From: Herbaspirillum sp. alder98
GTDB taxonomy: Bacteria > Pseudomonadota > Gammaproteobacteria > Burkholderiales > Burkholderiaceae_D
Length of the DNA stretch: 64,000 nt
NCBI RefSeq assembly: GCF_020179755.1
Contig: NZ_JAIUCY010000009.1
Location: 1-64,000, forward strand
Direction of reading: 5' to 3'
Shown here: positions 44,507 through 54,057 of the stretch, one piece after another
Layout of the letters: every line of letters starts with the position of its first letter
Position numbering within the stretch: position 1 is the stretch's first letter
Notes under the pieces: generated by a model
The model's database searches: none
Told to the model about the DNA's origin: nothing
The model's input: the letters and a program-made list of their open reading frames with translations, nothing else
Program-made: the position numbers and the translations under genes

Positions 44507-46147
44507 TCAGGCGCTCGCCAATTGCGCCTGGCGCGACGGTAACCGGGTCGGGTCCGACACCAGCAGCGCGAGCGACGAGAGGCGTTGCAAGCGCTCGCTC
44601 CATGCCGGCTGCAGCGGCTCGCTGCGAACATCATTGCGGGCGGCGTCAGCTTGCAATTGCGCGGTGAGGTCTTGCACGATGCTCGCCTGCAATGGGGTGT
44701 TGTCGTAGCGCACGCGCTGCCCCAGAACATACTTGCTCACGGTCGTGTTCTGGCTGGCAGATTGCTGCAACGTCGCCCGCGTAAGCAAGCCACCCTGATA
44801 GCCCAGATGCAAGGCGCTGGAAGCCTTGTCCTCGATCTGGTGATAGGTGTAGTTCTGCGATTCGCGGTCGGTGCCCAGCTTCAGTGGAAGATCGGGCTGC
44901 AACGCTTCGTGATAGGCGGCGCTGAGATGGCTTTCCTGTCGCTGGTCAATCGCACGATCGGCCTGGCGCCGTCCGCCGATGGTGGTGTGCTGCGACACCG
45001 TGTAGGAAAAACTGTCGGTTTCGTTCTTGTTGAGTGGATTGGGGCTGTCGATGGCCTGGGTCACCGATGCCGTGAAATCCTGCAATCCGCTCAGGATGCC
45101 GCGATCGGTGACGCTGGCAAACAAGGCCGGCGCGCGTCCAAGGGGTTGTGACGTCGCTGCCTGGCTGGCGACGCCATTGAGTTGCGCAAAACCCTGCTTG
45201 AACATGGCCATCAATCCGGCGTCGCCATGACCGCGCCGGGTGGCTTCATCGAATTGGCCAAGATAGCTGGCGACGGCGCCTTGACGCTGCTGTGCGCTAC
45301 CAATCAGCCGACCATTGGACAAGTCGACCGACAGCTTGATGTTGCCGCTGTTGCCGGTGGTGCTGAGTTCGCGCTTGTCGGCATCGACATGCAGGTCGAT
45401 TTTCTGGGCATCGCCACCGAGCGTGGCATGCAGATCGAAGGCGGCGAACAAGGATGACTGTTTCTGCCTTGCCTGCATCAGCGCGTCCAGGTCCAGTTGC
45501 GGTGGCTGCTGCGCCAGGCCATCGATGGCGCTTTGGAGCGCATCGCCCAGGTCGGCCAGTCCGGCGCGCTCTTCGTCGCTCAGCGCCCCCTGGCTGACCG
45601 AGAATGCCAGCGCCACGCCATTGGCATCGGACGACAGCTTCACCTCTACCTTGGCACCGCTGGCCGTAACGATCGACAGACTGATGGCATCGGCCGCAAA
45701 GTCGTGCAGTTGCAGACGCTGCACGGCCTGCACCTCCGCGCTCGACTGCATTGCCTGCGCTGACGACAGCAACGATTGCGAATAGCCGCCACCGCCCTGC
45801 CCGGCCTGTTTCAACAAGGCGCGTCCCAGGCCACTGAATCGCCCAGCCAGATCCGCGCCCGCTGCATTGCGGGCCAGGAGCGCATCGAGCTCGCCGCCGG
45901 GGGTACGCTCCCATGACGGCGTACCGCTGCCGTCGATGACGGTGGCTTGCCCGGCATTCGCGCTGATTCCGGAAGACGAATAAAGCGCACTTTCAAGGCC
46001 CCTCGTCTGCGACAGCGTCACCCGTGACGAGGCGCCGCTGCTGCTACCCGTTGATGCACTGCGTGCTGCATCGGTGACGGGCACGGCAGTGCTCGAGCTT
46101 GAGCGCAGGGTTGCGGAAGACACCGAAATCGATGCAATGGAGTTCAT
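44507..46147 (-). CDS. Unrecognised 546-residue protein between the toxin-like paralogues
   Basis: The start at 46147 (M-N-S-I-A-S-I-S-V-S-S) follows a weak ribosome site. The first ~65 residues are very rich in Ser, Thr and Ala with no signal peptide, as in proteins exported by type III or flagellar-like routes. The middle (about 150-270) alternates beta strands and helices (L-H-D-F-A-A-D-A-I-S-L-S-I-V-T-A-S-G-A-K-V-E-V-K-L). The last part has S-F-S-Y-T-V-S-Q-H-T-T-I-G-G and long polar helices. There are no cysteines in the mature-looking body. No family is recognised. It lies 203 bases downstream of paralogue B on the same strand and may be cotranscribed with it. Confidence 0.7.
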   Translation of the reverse strand: MNSIASISVSSATLRSSSSTAVPVTDAARSASTGSSSGASSRVTLSQTRGLESALYSSSGISANAGQATVIDGSGTPSWERTPGGELDALLARNAAGADLAGRFSGLGRALLKQAGQGGGGYSQSLLSSAQAMQSSAEVQAVQRLQLHDFAADAISLSIVTASGAKVEVKLSSDANGVALAFSVSQGALSDEERAGLADLGDALQSAIDGLAQQPPQLDLDALMQARQKQSSLFAAFDLHATLGGDAQKIDLHVDADKRELSTTGNSGNIKLSVDLSNGRLIGSAQQRQGAVASYLGQFDEATRRGHGDAGLMAMFKQGFAQLNGVASQAATSQPLGRAPALFASVTDRGILSGLQDFTASVTQAIDSPNPLNKNETDSFSYTVSQHTTIGGRRQADRAIDQRQESHLSAAYHEALQPDLPLKLGTDRESQNYTYHQIEDKASSALHLGYQGGLLTRATLQQSASQNTTVSKYVLGQRVRYDNTPLQASIVQDLTAQLQADAARNDVRSEPLQPAWSERLQRLSSLALLVSDPTRLPSRQAQLASA

Positions 46148-46266
46148 GTCGCCAATCCATACTGGTGATCTGCAACGACGACATGTCGCGGCAGAAAATG
46201 ACCGGGGCGAAGCCACCGTTTGCAGCACTAACGGCATCGCCCTGAAAACCTTGAGCTTCGCGCAAC

Positions 46267-46289
46267 CTGTTGGAACGCAACGTTCCGAC
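46267..46289. promoter_or_regulatory. Inverted repeat upstream of the 546-residue protein gene
   Basis: GGAACG-CAA-CGTTCC has perfect 6-base arms, extendable to 10 pairs with one G-T. It lies 120 bases before the start at 46147, in the gap between the two leftward genes. Confidence 0.4.
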
Positions 46290-46350
46290 ACATACCGTCT
46301 TGCTTCAAACCATGGCGTCTTGCCATCGGCAACAATGCTCGTCCTCCCGC

Positions 46351-48753
46351 TCACATCACGCGGTGGATCTGGTTTGCGTGAACTGCACTGCCGTCGATGA
46401 AGACGTGGCCACGCTCATAGATCTCGATGTCGTCGGCACCGAGCGGCTCATAGCCCTCCGGCACCGCTCCCGGCGCCGGAGGATTCGCATGGACGTAGCT
46501 GGAGAGCCATGGCATATCCGGCGTCACCGGATGCCCCGCCTCGCGTGCGGCAGCTACCGGTCGCGCCGCACTCCACATGTCGTAGTTGATGTTGAGTCGA
46601 TACGGCATGGCCGGCACGCCATCGGCATCGATCCGGAAAACGGCGAAATTTCCGGCACCGTAGGTAACGTTGCCGAAGTCGATGGCGCCCTCCTGCGTCT
46701 CCAGCGCCAACAGGTATCGATCTTCGATGACGGTGCCATCCTCCCCGGTCACCGTCATGTCTGGGACGAACCCCTCGATCTCGGGCGAATGTTCGGCCAG
46801 CACCTCGAACGGCACGGCACGGAAGACCTGCTGCATGTCGCGCCGTTCGATCCACCCCAGCGCATTGAAATAAGGCATGCCCTCATGATTGCCGATGGTC
46901 CCGAATCCGGGCAATGGCGTGATCGGCGATGAGGGTGGCGCCGGGACGCCAGGAGGCTCGCTCGATACCCGCTCCTGCCCTGGCGCCCATGACCCACGAT
47001 GCGGCCCAAAAGAGGAAGCCGATGAGCGCCCCGATGCCGGCGAGGCGCGTCCACTTTCGGAGGCCGTCTCGGTCGAGGGCGAGTGCGATCGTGACGGCGT
47101 GGGAGAAAGCGTGAAGGATTCGTCATCCCAGTCGATGGTCATGTCATTGGCAGCGGTCGCCTCATTGGCCTGATCCAGCATGTCGTCGAAGATCGATGGC
47201 GGACGCGGCGCCTCCGATGGCCCCAGCAGATAACCGATGCGCCCGCCACCCACGCGGCCGGGTGGATTGAAGTAGGCGCTGCGTTCACCTGCGCCTGCCG
47301 CCGCCGTACCGGACCGGCGAATCGGCGTGGCCAGCGCCCCCAGCGCCGCCGCCACGGCCAGGTTGATGCCTGCATTGATGGCCTCGTGCGCCGCCCGCTG
47401 GCGATCTTCCGATGCGCCAGCGGCGACTGCCTGGTGCACCTCCAGCGCCAACTCGGTCGCCTTGGCCGGGAGGAAGAATTCGGGAAACAGCTGACCCAGC
47501 ACGCGCACGAACTGGGTACTTTCTTCTTCGATGACCTCGCTGTTGCTCTTGACCAGCCGCTTGATGTCGTCCAGCTCGGCGGCCCTGGTGCGCGCGGCCT
47601 GGTCACGGAAGAGATTGCCGTCAATCCGTTGGGGCGCATAGGCGATGCGTGCCCGGTAACCACCGCCGGCGATGTCGCCCAGCCACTTCTCGACGCCCTG
47701 ATAGGTCGCACCATCCTTGCGGTTGTACAGCGAGAAATGGCTCGCCAGTTCGGCCCTGCCCTGCTGCGTCTTCGTCATCTCCTCTATCGCTTTGCGCATG
47801 CCGTCGACGTTGCGGTATTCGCGCAGCGGTTGCGCATTGCCGGGCATGATCAGCACCACTCGGCCGCCGGGGTCCTTGAGCCAGGCCATGTCCTTGGAGG
47901 GATAACTATTGATGTCGAAGACCTGCGCCGTGACATTGCCTTTGACCGACTTGCCGTCGGCGGCCCGCAGCACTTCGCGCAGCATCGTGCAGGCCTCTTG
48001 CGAGAGCCCGCCGTGCCGTCGCCACTTGCGCACCTGCGCCTGGTAGAGCGTGGCCACGGCCTGTTCGTTGCGATTCCACCAGGTCTTGAGCTTCTCACGA
48101 TAGGTGCCGCCGACATCATTGGCGCGCACCGCACGCTTGAGGTCGGTCGACAGCAGGCGGACTTCATTGCCGGTGCCGAACGATTTGCCGCTGCTGCCCT
48201 CGGTGTAGACCCCGCTGTTGGCGTTGAGGCCATTGGGGTCTTCGCCAAGATCGGCGGGAAAGTTTCGCATCTGCAGCTCGGTCAGCGACAAGGAAATGAC
48301 GGGCGCCTCCTCGTGCGCCCAACCGTTGTAGGTCTCGCTGCTGCTATGTGCGCCGAGGAAGGTATTGAAATAGATATGGTCGGCATCGAGGTGAAGACCG
48401 TGGTCATGCAGCAGCCGCGCCTCGATCGCCAACCGTGATTCATCACGCAGGTCCGGATGCTCTTTCAGCAAGCGCCTCTGCAGGCTGAGGATATGACCGG
48501 GATTTCCGCTGGCTGGCGCTGCGCCAGTCGGGCCGGTGTTTTTCCGGATACTGCGTTGCGCCGGTTCGAGGTAGGCCTCATCCGCGCGGGAGATCGACTT
48601 GCGGCTGGCCTCGAGGCCATTCTGCGAGAGACTCACTCGCGCCGCCGGCTGCTGGACCGTAGCGGGTGAGCGCGAGTCGTTGGCGCCGGATCGCGCCGCT
48701 TGCCGATTGGGTGGAGTAGCGTTGCCGGGGGATACGTTGAAGGGAATGCGCAT
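46351..48753 (-). CDS. DUF6543 / dermonecrotic-toxin-like large protein, paralogue B
   Basis: The product has 800 residues from the ATG at 48753, with AGGACA about 8 bases upstream. It has no signal peptide; the N-terminal ~80 residues are Arg/Ser/Pro/Asn-rich. The core (about 85-420) is clearly homologous to paralogue A, including the shared N-F-P-A-D-x-G-E-D-P-N-G-L-N block, T-Y-Q-G-V-(E/D)-K-W-L-G-D-I-A and the S-Y-P-S-K-D-M motif. An Ala-rich hydrophobic segment near 470-490 and a Ser/Pro-rich linker (about 535-610) lead to a C-terminal domain with N-F-A-V-F-R-I-D-A-D-G. It probably belongs to the same secreted toxin-like family; activity is unproven. Confidence 0.75.
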   Translation of the reverse strand: MRIPFNVSPGNATPPNRQAARSGANDSRSPATVQQPAARVSLSQNGLEASRKSISRADEAYLEPAQRSIRKNTGPTGAAPASGNPGHILSLQRRLLKEHPDLRDESRLAIEARLLHDHGLHLDADHIYFNTFLGAHSSSETYNGWAHEEAPVISLSLTELQMRNFPADLGEDPNGLNANSGVYTEGSSGKSFGTGNEVRLLSTDLKRAVRANDVGGTYREKLKTWWNRNEQAVATLYQAQVRKWRRHGGLSQEACTMLREVLRAADGKSVKGNVTAQVFDINSYPSKDMAWLKDPGGRVVLIMPGNAQPLREYRNVDGMRKAIEEMTKTQQGRAELASHFSLYNRKDGATYQGVEKWLGDIAGGGYRARIAYAPQRIDGNLFRDQAARTRAAELDDIKRLVKSNSEVIEEESTQFVRVLGQLFPEFFLPAKATELALEVHQAVAAGASEDRQRAAHEAINAGINLAVAAALGALATPIRRSGTAAAGAGERSAYFNPPGRVGGGRIGYLLGPSEAPRPPSIFDDMLDQANEATAANDMTIDWDDESFTLSPTPSRSHSPSTETASESGRASPASGRSSASSFGPHRGSWAPGQERVSSEPPGVPAPPSSPITPLPGFGTIGNHEGMPYFNALGWIERRDMQQVFRAVPFEVLAEHSPEIEGFVPDMTVTGEDGTVIEDRYLLALETQEGAIDFGNVTYGAGNFAVFRIDADGVPAMPYRLNINYDMWSAARPVAAAREAGHPVTPDMPWLSSYVHANPPAPGAVPEGYEPLGADDIEIYERGHVFIDGSAVHANQIHRVM

Positions 48754-48884
48754 GGTCACCTGTCCTGTCGGTTAAAAGGTCAGGCAACAGATATAGAGAT
48801 GATCCGCAGCACCAGCTATTCAAGGAATTCGATTTCCCCCGCCAACACTTTTTCAACGGCGCCTGGCGCCCAGACTGATGCCGG

Positions 48885-49793
48885 CTAAACCGGATCGACG
48901 TGCACCATCACGTCCAGCACATGATGCCGGGCCAGCACGCTGGCGCGGGCAGCCGCCGCGATGGCATGGCCTTCGGTGACGCTCAAGGTGCCATCGATCT
49001 CCAGGTGCACGTCGACCTGGGCAAAATCGCCCATGCGGCGAGTGCGCAAATCGTGGATGCCGAGCACGCCAGGGGTATCGCTCAAGGTACTGCGGATGGC
49101 CTGCATCTCTTCCATCGATACCGCCCGATCCATCAGGTCATTGAGCGCGGCCCAGAAAAAGCGCCACCCCATGCGCAACACCAGCAGGCCGACGACAGCG
49201 GCGGCAACCGGGTCGAGCAGCGTGTATCCAAACAGGCTGCCGACGATGCCTACCGCAACCACCAGCGACGAGGCAGCATCCGAACGGGCGTGCCACGCGT
49301 TGGCTATCAACATGCTCGAGCGTACCGTCTGGGCCACCCGCAGCATGTATCGAAACAGCAATTCCTTGGCCAGCAATGCCGATAGCGCCACCCAGAGCGC
49401 ACCGATGTGTACCGGGGCCGGATGGTCGTGCACCTGTATCTTGTGGGCCGCCGATATCAACATGCCAACACCGACTGCCAGCAGCAAGCCGCCCAGCGCC
49501 AGCGAGGCGGCGTTTTCATAGCGCTGGTGCCCGTACTGGTGGTCGGCATCGGCTTTCTTGCGGCTTTGGCGCGCCGCCACCAGCACCACCAGATCGGCAA
49601 TCAGGTCCGACAGCGAATGCACGCCGTCGGCCAGCAACGCCTGGGAACCGGTGATGAGGCCGGCGGCAACCTGTAACGAAGTCAGCCCGACATTGACTGC
49701 CACACTGACCCGGGTGCTGGACCGTCCTGCCTCGTAGCGCGCCATTTCGCGGGCCTGTTCGTCGTCTGGCTGGTTCAAATCAACGATTGACAT
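48885..49793 (-). CDS. Cation diffusion facilitator (metal exporter)
   Basis: The product has 302 residues with six membrane helices. The transport-site ligands are visible: H59-x3-D63 in A-D-G-V-H-S-L-S-D-L (TM2) and H-x3-D in N-A-W-H-A-R-S-D (TM5). A cytoplasmic C-terminal domain (M-G-D-F-A-Q-V-D-V-H-L-E-I) binds regulatory metal and dimerises. It exports zinc, iron, manganese or a related divalent cation against protons. GGGGAGGT precedes the ATG. It is monocistronic and divergent from the FapA-family gene. Confidence 0.92.
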   Translation of the reverse strand: MSIVDLNQPDDEQAREMARYEAGRSSTRVSVAVNVGLTSLQVAAGLITGSQALLADGVHSLSDLIADLVVLVAARQSRKKADADHQYGHQRYENAASLALGGLLLAVGVGMLISAAHKIQVHDHPAPVHIGALWVALSALLAKELLFRYMLRVAQTVRSSMLIANAWHARSDAASSLVVAVGIVGSLFGYTLLDPVAAAVVGLLVLRMGWRFFWAALNDLMDRAVSMEEMQAIRSTLSDTPGVLGIHDLRTRRMGDFAQVDVHLEIDGTLSVTEGHAIAAAARASVLARHHVLDVMVHVDPV

Positions 49794-49964
49794 TACGACA
49801 ACTACCTCCCCCCGATTTAGAGACAGAACTTGTGCTGCAGGTCAAATTGCTGGATCATCTTGCCACAATACAATGGCAGTCGCCGGCGCGAGGGAGCGAC
49901 GGCAGGTCCGTCGGTGTTACCGATACGCGACCCCCAATATCAGCAGCAACCTCCGAGGAACAGC

Positions 49965-51602
49965 ATGGAACAGGCAACACCGCAACCACTGTCGTTCGCG
50001 TTCGACAGGGCCAGCGGAGAATTGAGCGCAACGTTTACTCCAACGCCCGGATTCCCGCCGTTGACGCTGGCTTTCCTGAAGCAGGCGATGGCCGATAACG
50101 GCCTCACCAAACTGTTCCATCAGGATTCGGTGCTGAACGCTTTCGTGCGCAAGCTGGAAGACAGCAAGGAGCCCGTGACCCAGGTGATCGCGCAGCGGCG
50201 CGATGGCGAATTCGTGCTCGAGGTCGAGGATGACCTGATGACGGCGTCGCTGACGCTGGTGGCGCCCTTCGGTGGTCGCGCCAAGAGCGTCGACGTGGTC
50301 AATGCGATCCGCGCCCAGGGCATCACCTACGGCATCCTGCATGAACAATTGCGCGGTGCGCTGTCGACCGGGCACTGCAACAAGCTGGTGATTGCACAAG
50401 GACTGATGGCGACGCCGGCCGAACCGGCGCGCTTCGAGAGCCTGCTGGAAGAAAAGCAGGAAGAGCTCTCCGAGATCGACGAAGACGCCGTGGTGTCGTA
50501 TGCCGACATGGGCTACCTGCTGCTGGTGTCGGCGGGCGATCCGCTGATGCGACGCATCCCGCCGGTTCCCGGCCAGGACGGCATCGATATCAAGGGCGGC
50601 AAGGTGCCGGCGCGTCCGATTGCCGATATCCAGTTCGCCAAGGAATCGATCGGCGCCGAGCCCTCGGCCGATGATCCGGACCTGCTGGTGGCGATGGTGC
50701 CGGGCCAGCCGACGGTGATCAAGAATGGCGTCAAGATCAATCCCATCATCGACGTCGAGAACGTCGACCTGTCGACCGGCAACTTGACCTTCGAAGGCAC
50801 CGTGCGGGTCAAGGGCGATGTGATGACCGGCATGAAGCTGCACGTCGGTGGCGATGTGATCGTCAACGGCACGGTCGAAGCGGCCGAAATCGTGGCCGGC
50901 GGCAATGTCGTCGTCAAGGGTGGCGTCATCGGCCATAGCGAAGGCGTCGCCGCCTCTGCGGGCACCACCGCGATTGCCTCGCGCATCAGCGCGCAGGGTT
51001 CGGTGCAGGTGATGTTTGCCGAGAGCGCCCACATCGAAGCGGCTGAAAATATCCTGGTATTGGGCAACGCCCGCCAGTGCGAACTGCTGGCGGGCAACGA
51101 GATCACGGTGGGCAAGGGCAATCCGCGCACCGGCCAGATCATCGGCGGCCGGATCGAAGCGACCAATATCATCCGCGCCAACACCATCGGCGCATCGACC
51201 GGCAACTTCACACGCGTTCAGGTCGGACTCGATCCCTACCTGGAAGAAAAGATCGCCATCAAGGAACAGGAATACTCGCGCAAGGTGGCCGAGCTCGACC
51301 GCACCATCAAGCAGCAGGGGTACTACAAGCTGAACCCGGACAAGGCCACGCCCGAGATCCTGTTCGAGACCAGCGACAAGCGCAAGACGCTGGCCTACGA
51401 AGTCAAGGTGCTGCTGGAAGACGTGGCGCAGATGAAGGGCGGCATGGTGGCCGCCGAAGACGCGCGCATCATCGTCGCCAAGGCCGTCTATGAAGGCGTG
51501 GAGCTGCGCATCGGGCATGAGGTATGGCCGGTGCACTCCAATCTGACCGGCGGCACTGCGCAACTGTTTGAAGGCGACATCCGCTACAACCCGAAGAAAT
51601 GA
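49965..51602 (+). CDS. FapA-family (DUF342) protein
   Basis: The product has 545 residues; the ATG at 49965 is preceded by GAGGA. The N-terminal half is mixed alpha/beta. The centre (about 250-400) is a right-handed parallel beta-helix of short repeats: N-L-T-F-E-G-T-V-R-V-K-G-D-V, L-H-V-G-G-D-V-I-V-N-G-T-V, I-V-A-G-G-N-V-V-V-K-G-G-V. Charged coiled-coil helices follow (E-E-K-I-A-I-K-E-Q-E-Y-S-R-K). This is the DUF342/FapA architecture, a family linked to polar or surface-associated functions but poorly defined. It overlaps the following gene by 4 bases. Confidence 0.88.
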   Translation: MEQATPQPLSFAFDRASGELSATFTPTPGFPPLTLAFLKQAMADNGLTKLFHQDSVLNAFVRKLEDSKEPVTQVIAQRRDGEFVLEVEDDLMTASLTLVAPFGGRAKSVDVVNAIRAQGITYGILHEQLRGALSTGHCNKLVIAQGLMATPAEPARFESLLEEKQEELSEIDEDAVVSYADMGYLLLVSAGDPLMRRIPPVPGQDGIDIKGGKVPARPIADIQFAKESIGAEPSADDPDLLVAMVPGQPTVIKNGVKINPIIDVENVDLSTGNLTFEGTVRVKGDVMTGMKLHVGGDVIVNGTVEAAEIVAGGNVVVKGGVIGHSEGVAASAGTTAIASRISAQGSVQVMFAESAHIEAAENILVLGNARQCELLAGNEITVGKGNPRTGQIIGGRIEATNIIRANTIGASTGNFTRVQVGLDPYLEEKIAIKEQEYSRKVAELDRTIKQQGYYKLNPDKATPEILFETSDKRKTLAYEVKVLLEDVAQMKGGMVAAEDARIIVAKAVYEGVELRIGHEVWPVHSNLTGGTAQLFEGDIRYNPKK

Positions 51603-51994
51603 GCGATCTCCCCAAGCTCGACGACGAGCAGTTGCGCCAGCTGGCGCAACAAAGTCGTGCCATCGGCGAGGACTGCAACTGCATCACCGCTGATGCGTCC
51701 GGCTGGATCAGCTTGCCGCTGTCGCTGCCCGAGCAGCAATTGCAGGATATCGGCACCCTGCTGCAAGACCCGTACGTCGAACCGACCTTCGCCGAATACC
51801 ATCCCGCCGCCACCCGCTACGAATCGGCGCAGGCGCCGGTGGCGCCGCGTCACTTCCCCTATAACCGCTGCAACGCCGCGCGCTGCGCGCAATGCGGCCG
51901 ACTCTATCTGCGCTATACCGAAGCCGGCGGCTATTTCGTCGACCGCCGCATTCGTGCCCTCAACGACCCCGAGCTGGTGCGCGACCCGACCTGA
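51599..51994 (+). CDS. Small Cys-containing hypothetical protein coupled to FapA
   Basis: The product has 131 residues and overlaps the FapA-family gene by 4 bases (ATGA), so the two are translated together. The C-terminal half has N-R-C-N-A-A-R-C-A-Q-C-G-R-L-Y-L-R-Y, a cluster that could bind zinc or a cluster cofactor. An earlier pair, D-C-N-C, is near residue 25. No signal peptide or membrane helix is seen. The function is unknown; the coupling suggests a partner of the beta-helix protein. Confidence 0.75.
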   Translation: MSDLPKLDDEQLRQLAQQSRAIGEDCNCITADASGWISLPLSLPEQQLQDIGTLLQDPYVEPTFAEYHPAATRYESAQAPVAPRHFPYNRCNAARCAQCGRLYLRYTEAGGYFVDRRIRALNDPELVRDPT

Positions 51995-52006
51995 ATCCCG
52001 GGCCGC

Positions 52007-52855
52007 TCAGTTGCGGCGCAACCTGCTGTCCATCAGGATCTGGAACAAGGTGTCGGCCGGTCGCGACAGGCGACGTGCGGTCAGGGCCACGTATTCGATA
52101 TCGGGCAGCGCCGGCAGACTGGCATGATTGGTCGGCTCGCACAGATCGCGCGACGCCAGGTGCTGCGGCAACACCGATAATCCCAAGCCCCCCCTGGCAG
52201 CGGCCATGCACCCGGCATGGCTGCCGCTGGTGCACACGATGCGCCAGTGATGCCCGCTGCGTCCCAGCGTCTGCAAGGTGGCCGCGCGCGTGATGCTGGG
52301 TTCGGGCAACAGGATCAACGGCAACGGCTGGCTCAGGTCGACCTGCGTCTCGGGCCGGGTGAGCCACAGCATCGGGGTGGAGAACATGCTGTGCCCGCGC
52401 GCCTCGCCACTACGCCGCTTGCCCACCAGCAAATCCAGCTTACCCTGGTCCAGCAGCGCATACAGCTCGCTGGTGAGGCCGATGGTGATCTCGAGTTCGA
52501 CCTCCGGATGCTGGCTGCGAAACGCGGCCAGCATGTCCGGCAGCGGCCCCATGGCGAGATCGTCGGAGGTGCCGAATCGCACCCGCCCGCGCAATCGCGT
52601 GCCGCTGAACTGGGCCTCGGCACGGGCGTGCGCCTCCAGTATCAGACGGGCATGCACCAGCAAGCCTTCGCCGTCCGGCGTCAGCGCCAGCGAGTGGGTG
52701 TCGCGCACGAACAGGCGACGCCCCACGGTTTGCTCCAGGCGCCGGATATGGTCGCTCACGCTCGATTGCGTCAGCCCGAGCTGGCGCCCCGCTTCGGTAA
52801 AACTGCTGGAAGCGGCGGCCATGGTGAAGGTCTGGAGCCAGACGGGATTGAGCAT
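52007..52855 (-). CDS. LysR-type transcriptional regulator
   Basis: The product has 282 residues. The N-terminal helix-turn-helix spans about 1-62 (T-F-T-M-A-A-A-S-S-S-F-T-E-A-G-R-Q-L-G-L-T-Q-S-S-V-S) and an effector-binding domain follows. It is divergent from the transporter gene at 52966, 110 bases apart, and is the likely regulator of that gene. Confidence 0.92.
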   Translation of the reverse strand: MLNPVWLQTFTMAAASSSFTEAGRQLGLTQSSVSDHIRRLEQTVGRRLFVRDTHSLALTPDGEGLLVHARLILEAHARAEAQFSGTRLRGRVRFGTSDDLAMGPLPDMLAAFRSQHPEVELEITIGLTSELYALLDQGKLDLLVGKRRSGEARGHSMFSTPMLWLTRPETQVDLSQPLPLILLPEPSITRAATLQTLGRSGHHWRIVCTSGSHAGCMAAARGGLGLSVLPQHLASRDLCEPTNHASLPALPDIEYVALTARRLSRPADTLFQILMDSRLRRN

Positions 52856-52965
52856 GCGCCATTATCATCGGCAATTCCGTTGACAGTCAACGCTATCAAA
52901 GGGGTTCCCGATTACCGTTTGATTTTTTATCATGTGAGCATCTCATCCTTCTGTCTGCCTTCGTC

Positions 52966-53964
52966 ATGAAACGCTTCCTGCCCGACCGCTTTACGCAACT
53001 GCTGATCTGTACCGTGCTGTTGGCCACCTTCCTGCCCGCGACCGGCCGCTTCGAGAACTTCATGCACGTGGCCAGCAATGTGGCCATCTCGCTGCTGTTC
53101 TTTCTGCATGGCGCCAAGCTGTCGCGCGAGGCGGCCCTGGCCGGCGCCAAGCAACCCAGGCTGCACCTGCTGACGCTGAGCTCGACCTTCATCCTGTTTC
53201 CGCTGCTCGGACTGGCGCTCAAGGCCGCCGTGCCGGATCTGCTGACGCCACAGTTGTGGATGGGTGTGTTGTTCGTCTGCACCCTGTCGTCGACGGTGCA
53301 GTCATCGATCGGCTTCACCTCGATTGCGCGTGGCAACGTGCCGGCGGCGATCTGCGGCGCGACGGCCTCCAACCTGCTGGGGATCGTGGTCACACCGCTG
53401 CTGGTGACGCTGCTGCTGCATCGTCACCATGAAGGCAACGGCCTGCAGCAAGTCTTCAGCATCCTGCTGCAGTTGTTGCTGCCGTTCGTGGCGGGTAACC
53501 TGATGCGGCCGTGGATCGGTGGCTGGATCGGGCGGCACAAGGTGATCGTCAACGTGGTCGACCGCGGCGGCATCCTGCTGTCGGTCTATGCCGCTTTCAG
53601 TGCGGCGGTGGCACAGGGCGTCTGGCACCTGTTCCCGCCCGGCCAGCTGGCGCTGCTGGTGCTGGTCAATGCGGTGCTGCTGGGTTGCGTGCTGTTGATC
53701 ACGACCTATGGCGCGCGCGCCCTGAAAATGCCACGCGGCGACGAGATCGTGCTGGTGTTCTGTGGCTCCAAGAAGTCGCTGGCGTCGGGCATTCCGATTG
53801 CCTCGGTGCTGTTCGCCGGCAGCGGCGCGGCCATCGTGCTGTTGCCGATCATGCTGTTCCACCAGATGCAGCTGATGCTGTGTGCGGTGTTGGCGCGTCG
53901 TTACGCCGAGCAGCAGGAGCGCGTCGAGGCCCAGCCAGAGCCGGCCCTGGCGTCGCAGCCATAG
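52966..53964 (+). CDS. Bile acid:sodium symporter-like transporter (SBF-like)
   Basis: The product has 332 residues with about ten membrane helices. The sequence R-F-L-P-D-R-F-T-Q-L-L-I-C-T-V-L-L-A, the motif F-F-L-H-G-A-K-L and S-S-T-V-Q-S-S-I-G-F-T-S-I-A-R-G-N are typical of the SBF-like family (YfeH type). It moves an organic anion across the inner membrane with sodium or another ion; the substrate is unknown. The divergent LysR gene is its probable regulator. Confidence 0.88.
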   Translation: MKRFLPDRFTQLLICTVLLATFLPATGRFENFMHVASNVAISLLFFLHGAKLSREAALAGAKQPRLHLLTLSSTFILFPLLGLALKAAVPDLLTPQLWMGVLFVCTLSSTVQSSIGFTSIARGNVPAAICGATASNLLGIVVTPLLVTLLLHRHHEGNGLQQVFSILLQLLLPFVAGNLMRPWIGGWIGRHKVIVNVVDRGGILLSVYAAFSAAVAQGVWHLFPPGQLALLVLVNAVLLGCVLLITTYGARALKMPRGDEIVLVFCGSKKSLASGIPIASVLFAGSGAAIVLLPIMLFHQMQLMLCAVLARRYAEQQERVEAQPEPALASQP

Positions 53965-54057
53965 CGCGTCATCAAAAAGTGCATATCCAGATGATGATTC
54001 ATTCGTTCGCGCCACGCGCCGCTGGGTTTAGGCTTGACTCGTCCAAGCCAACAGGCC

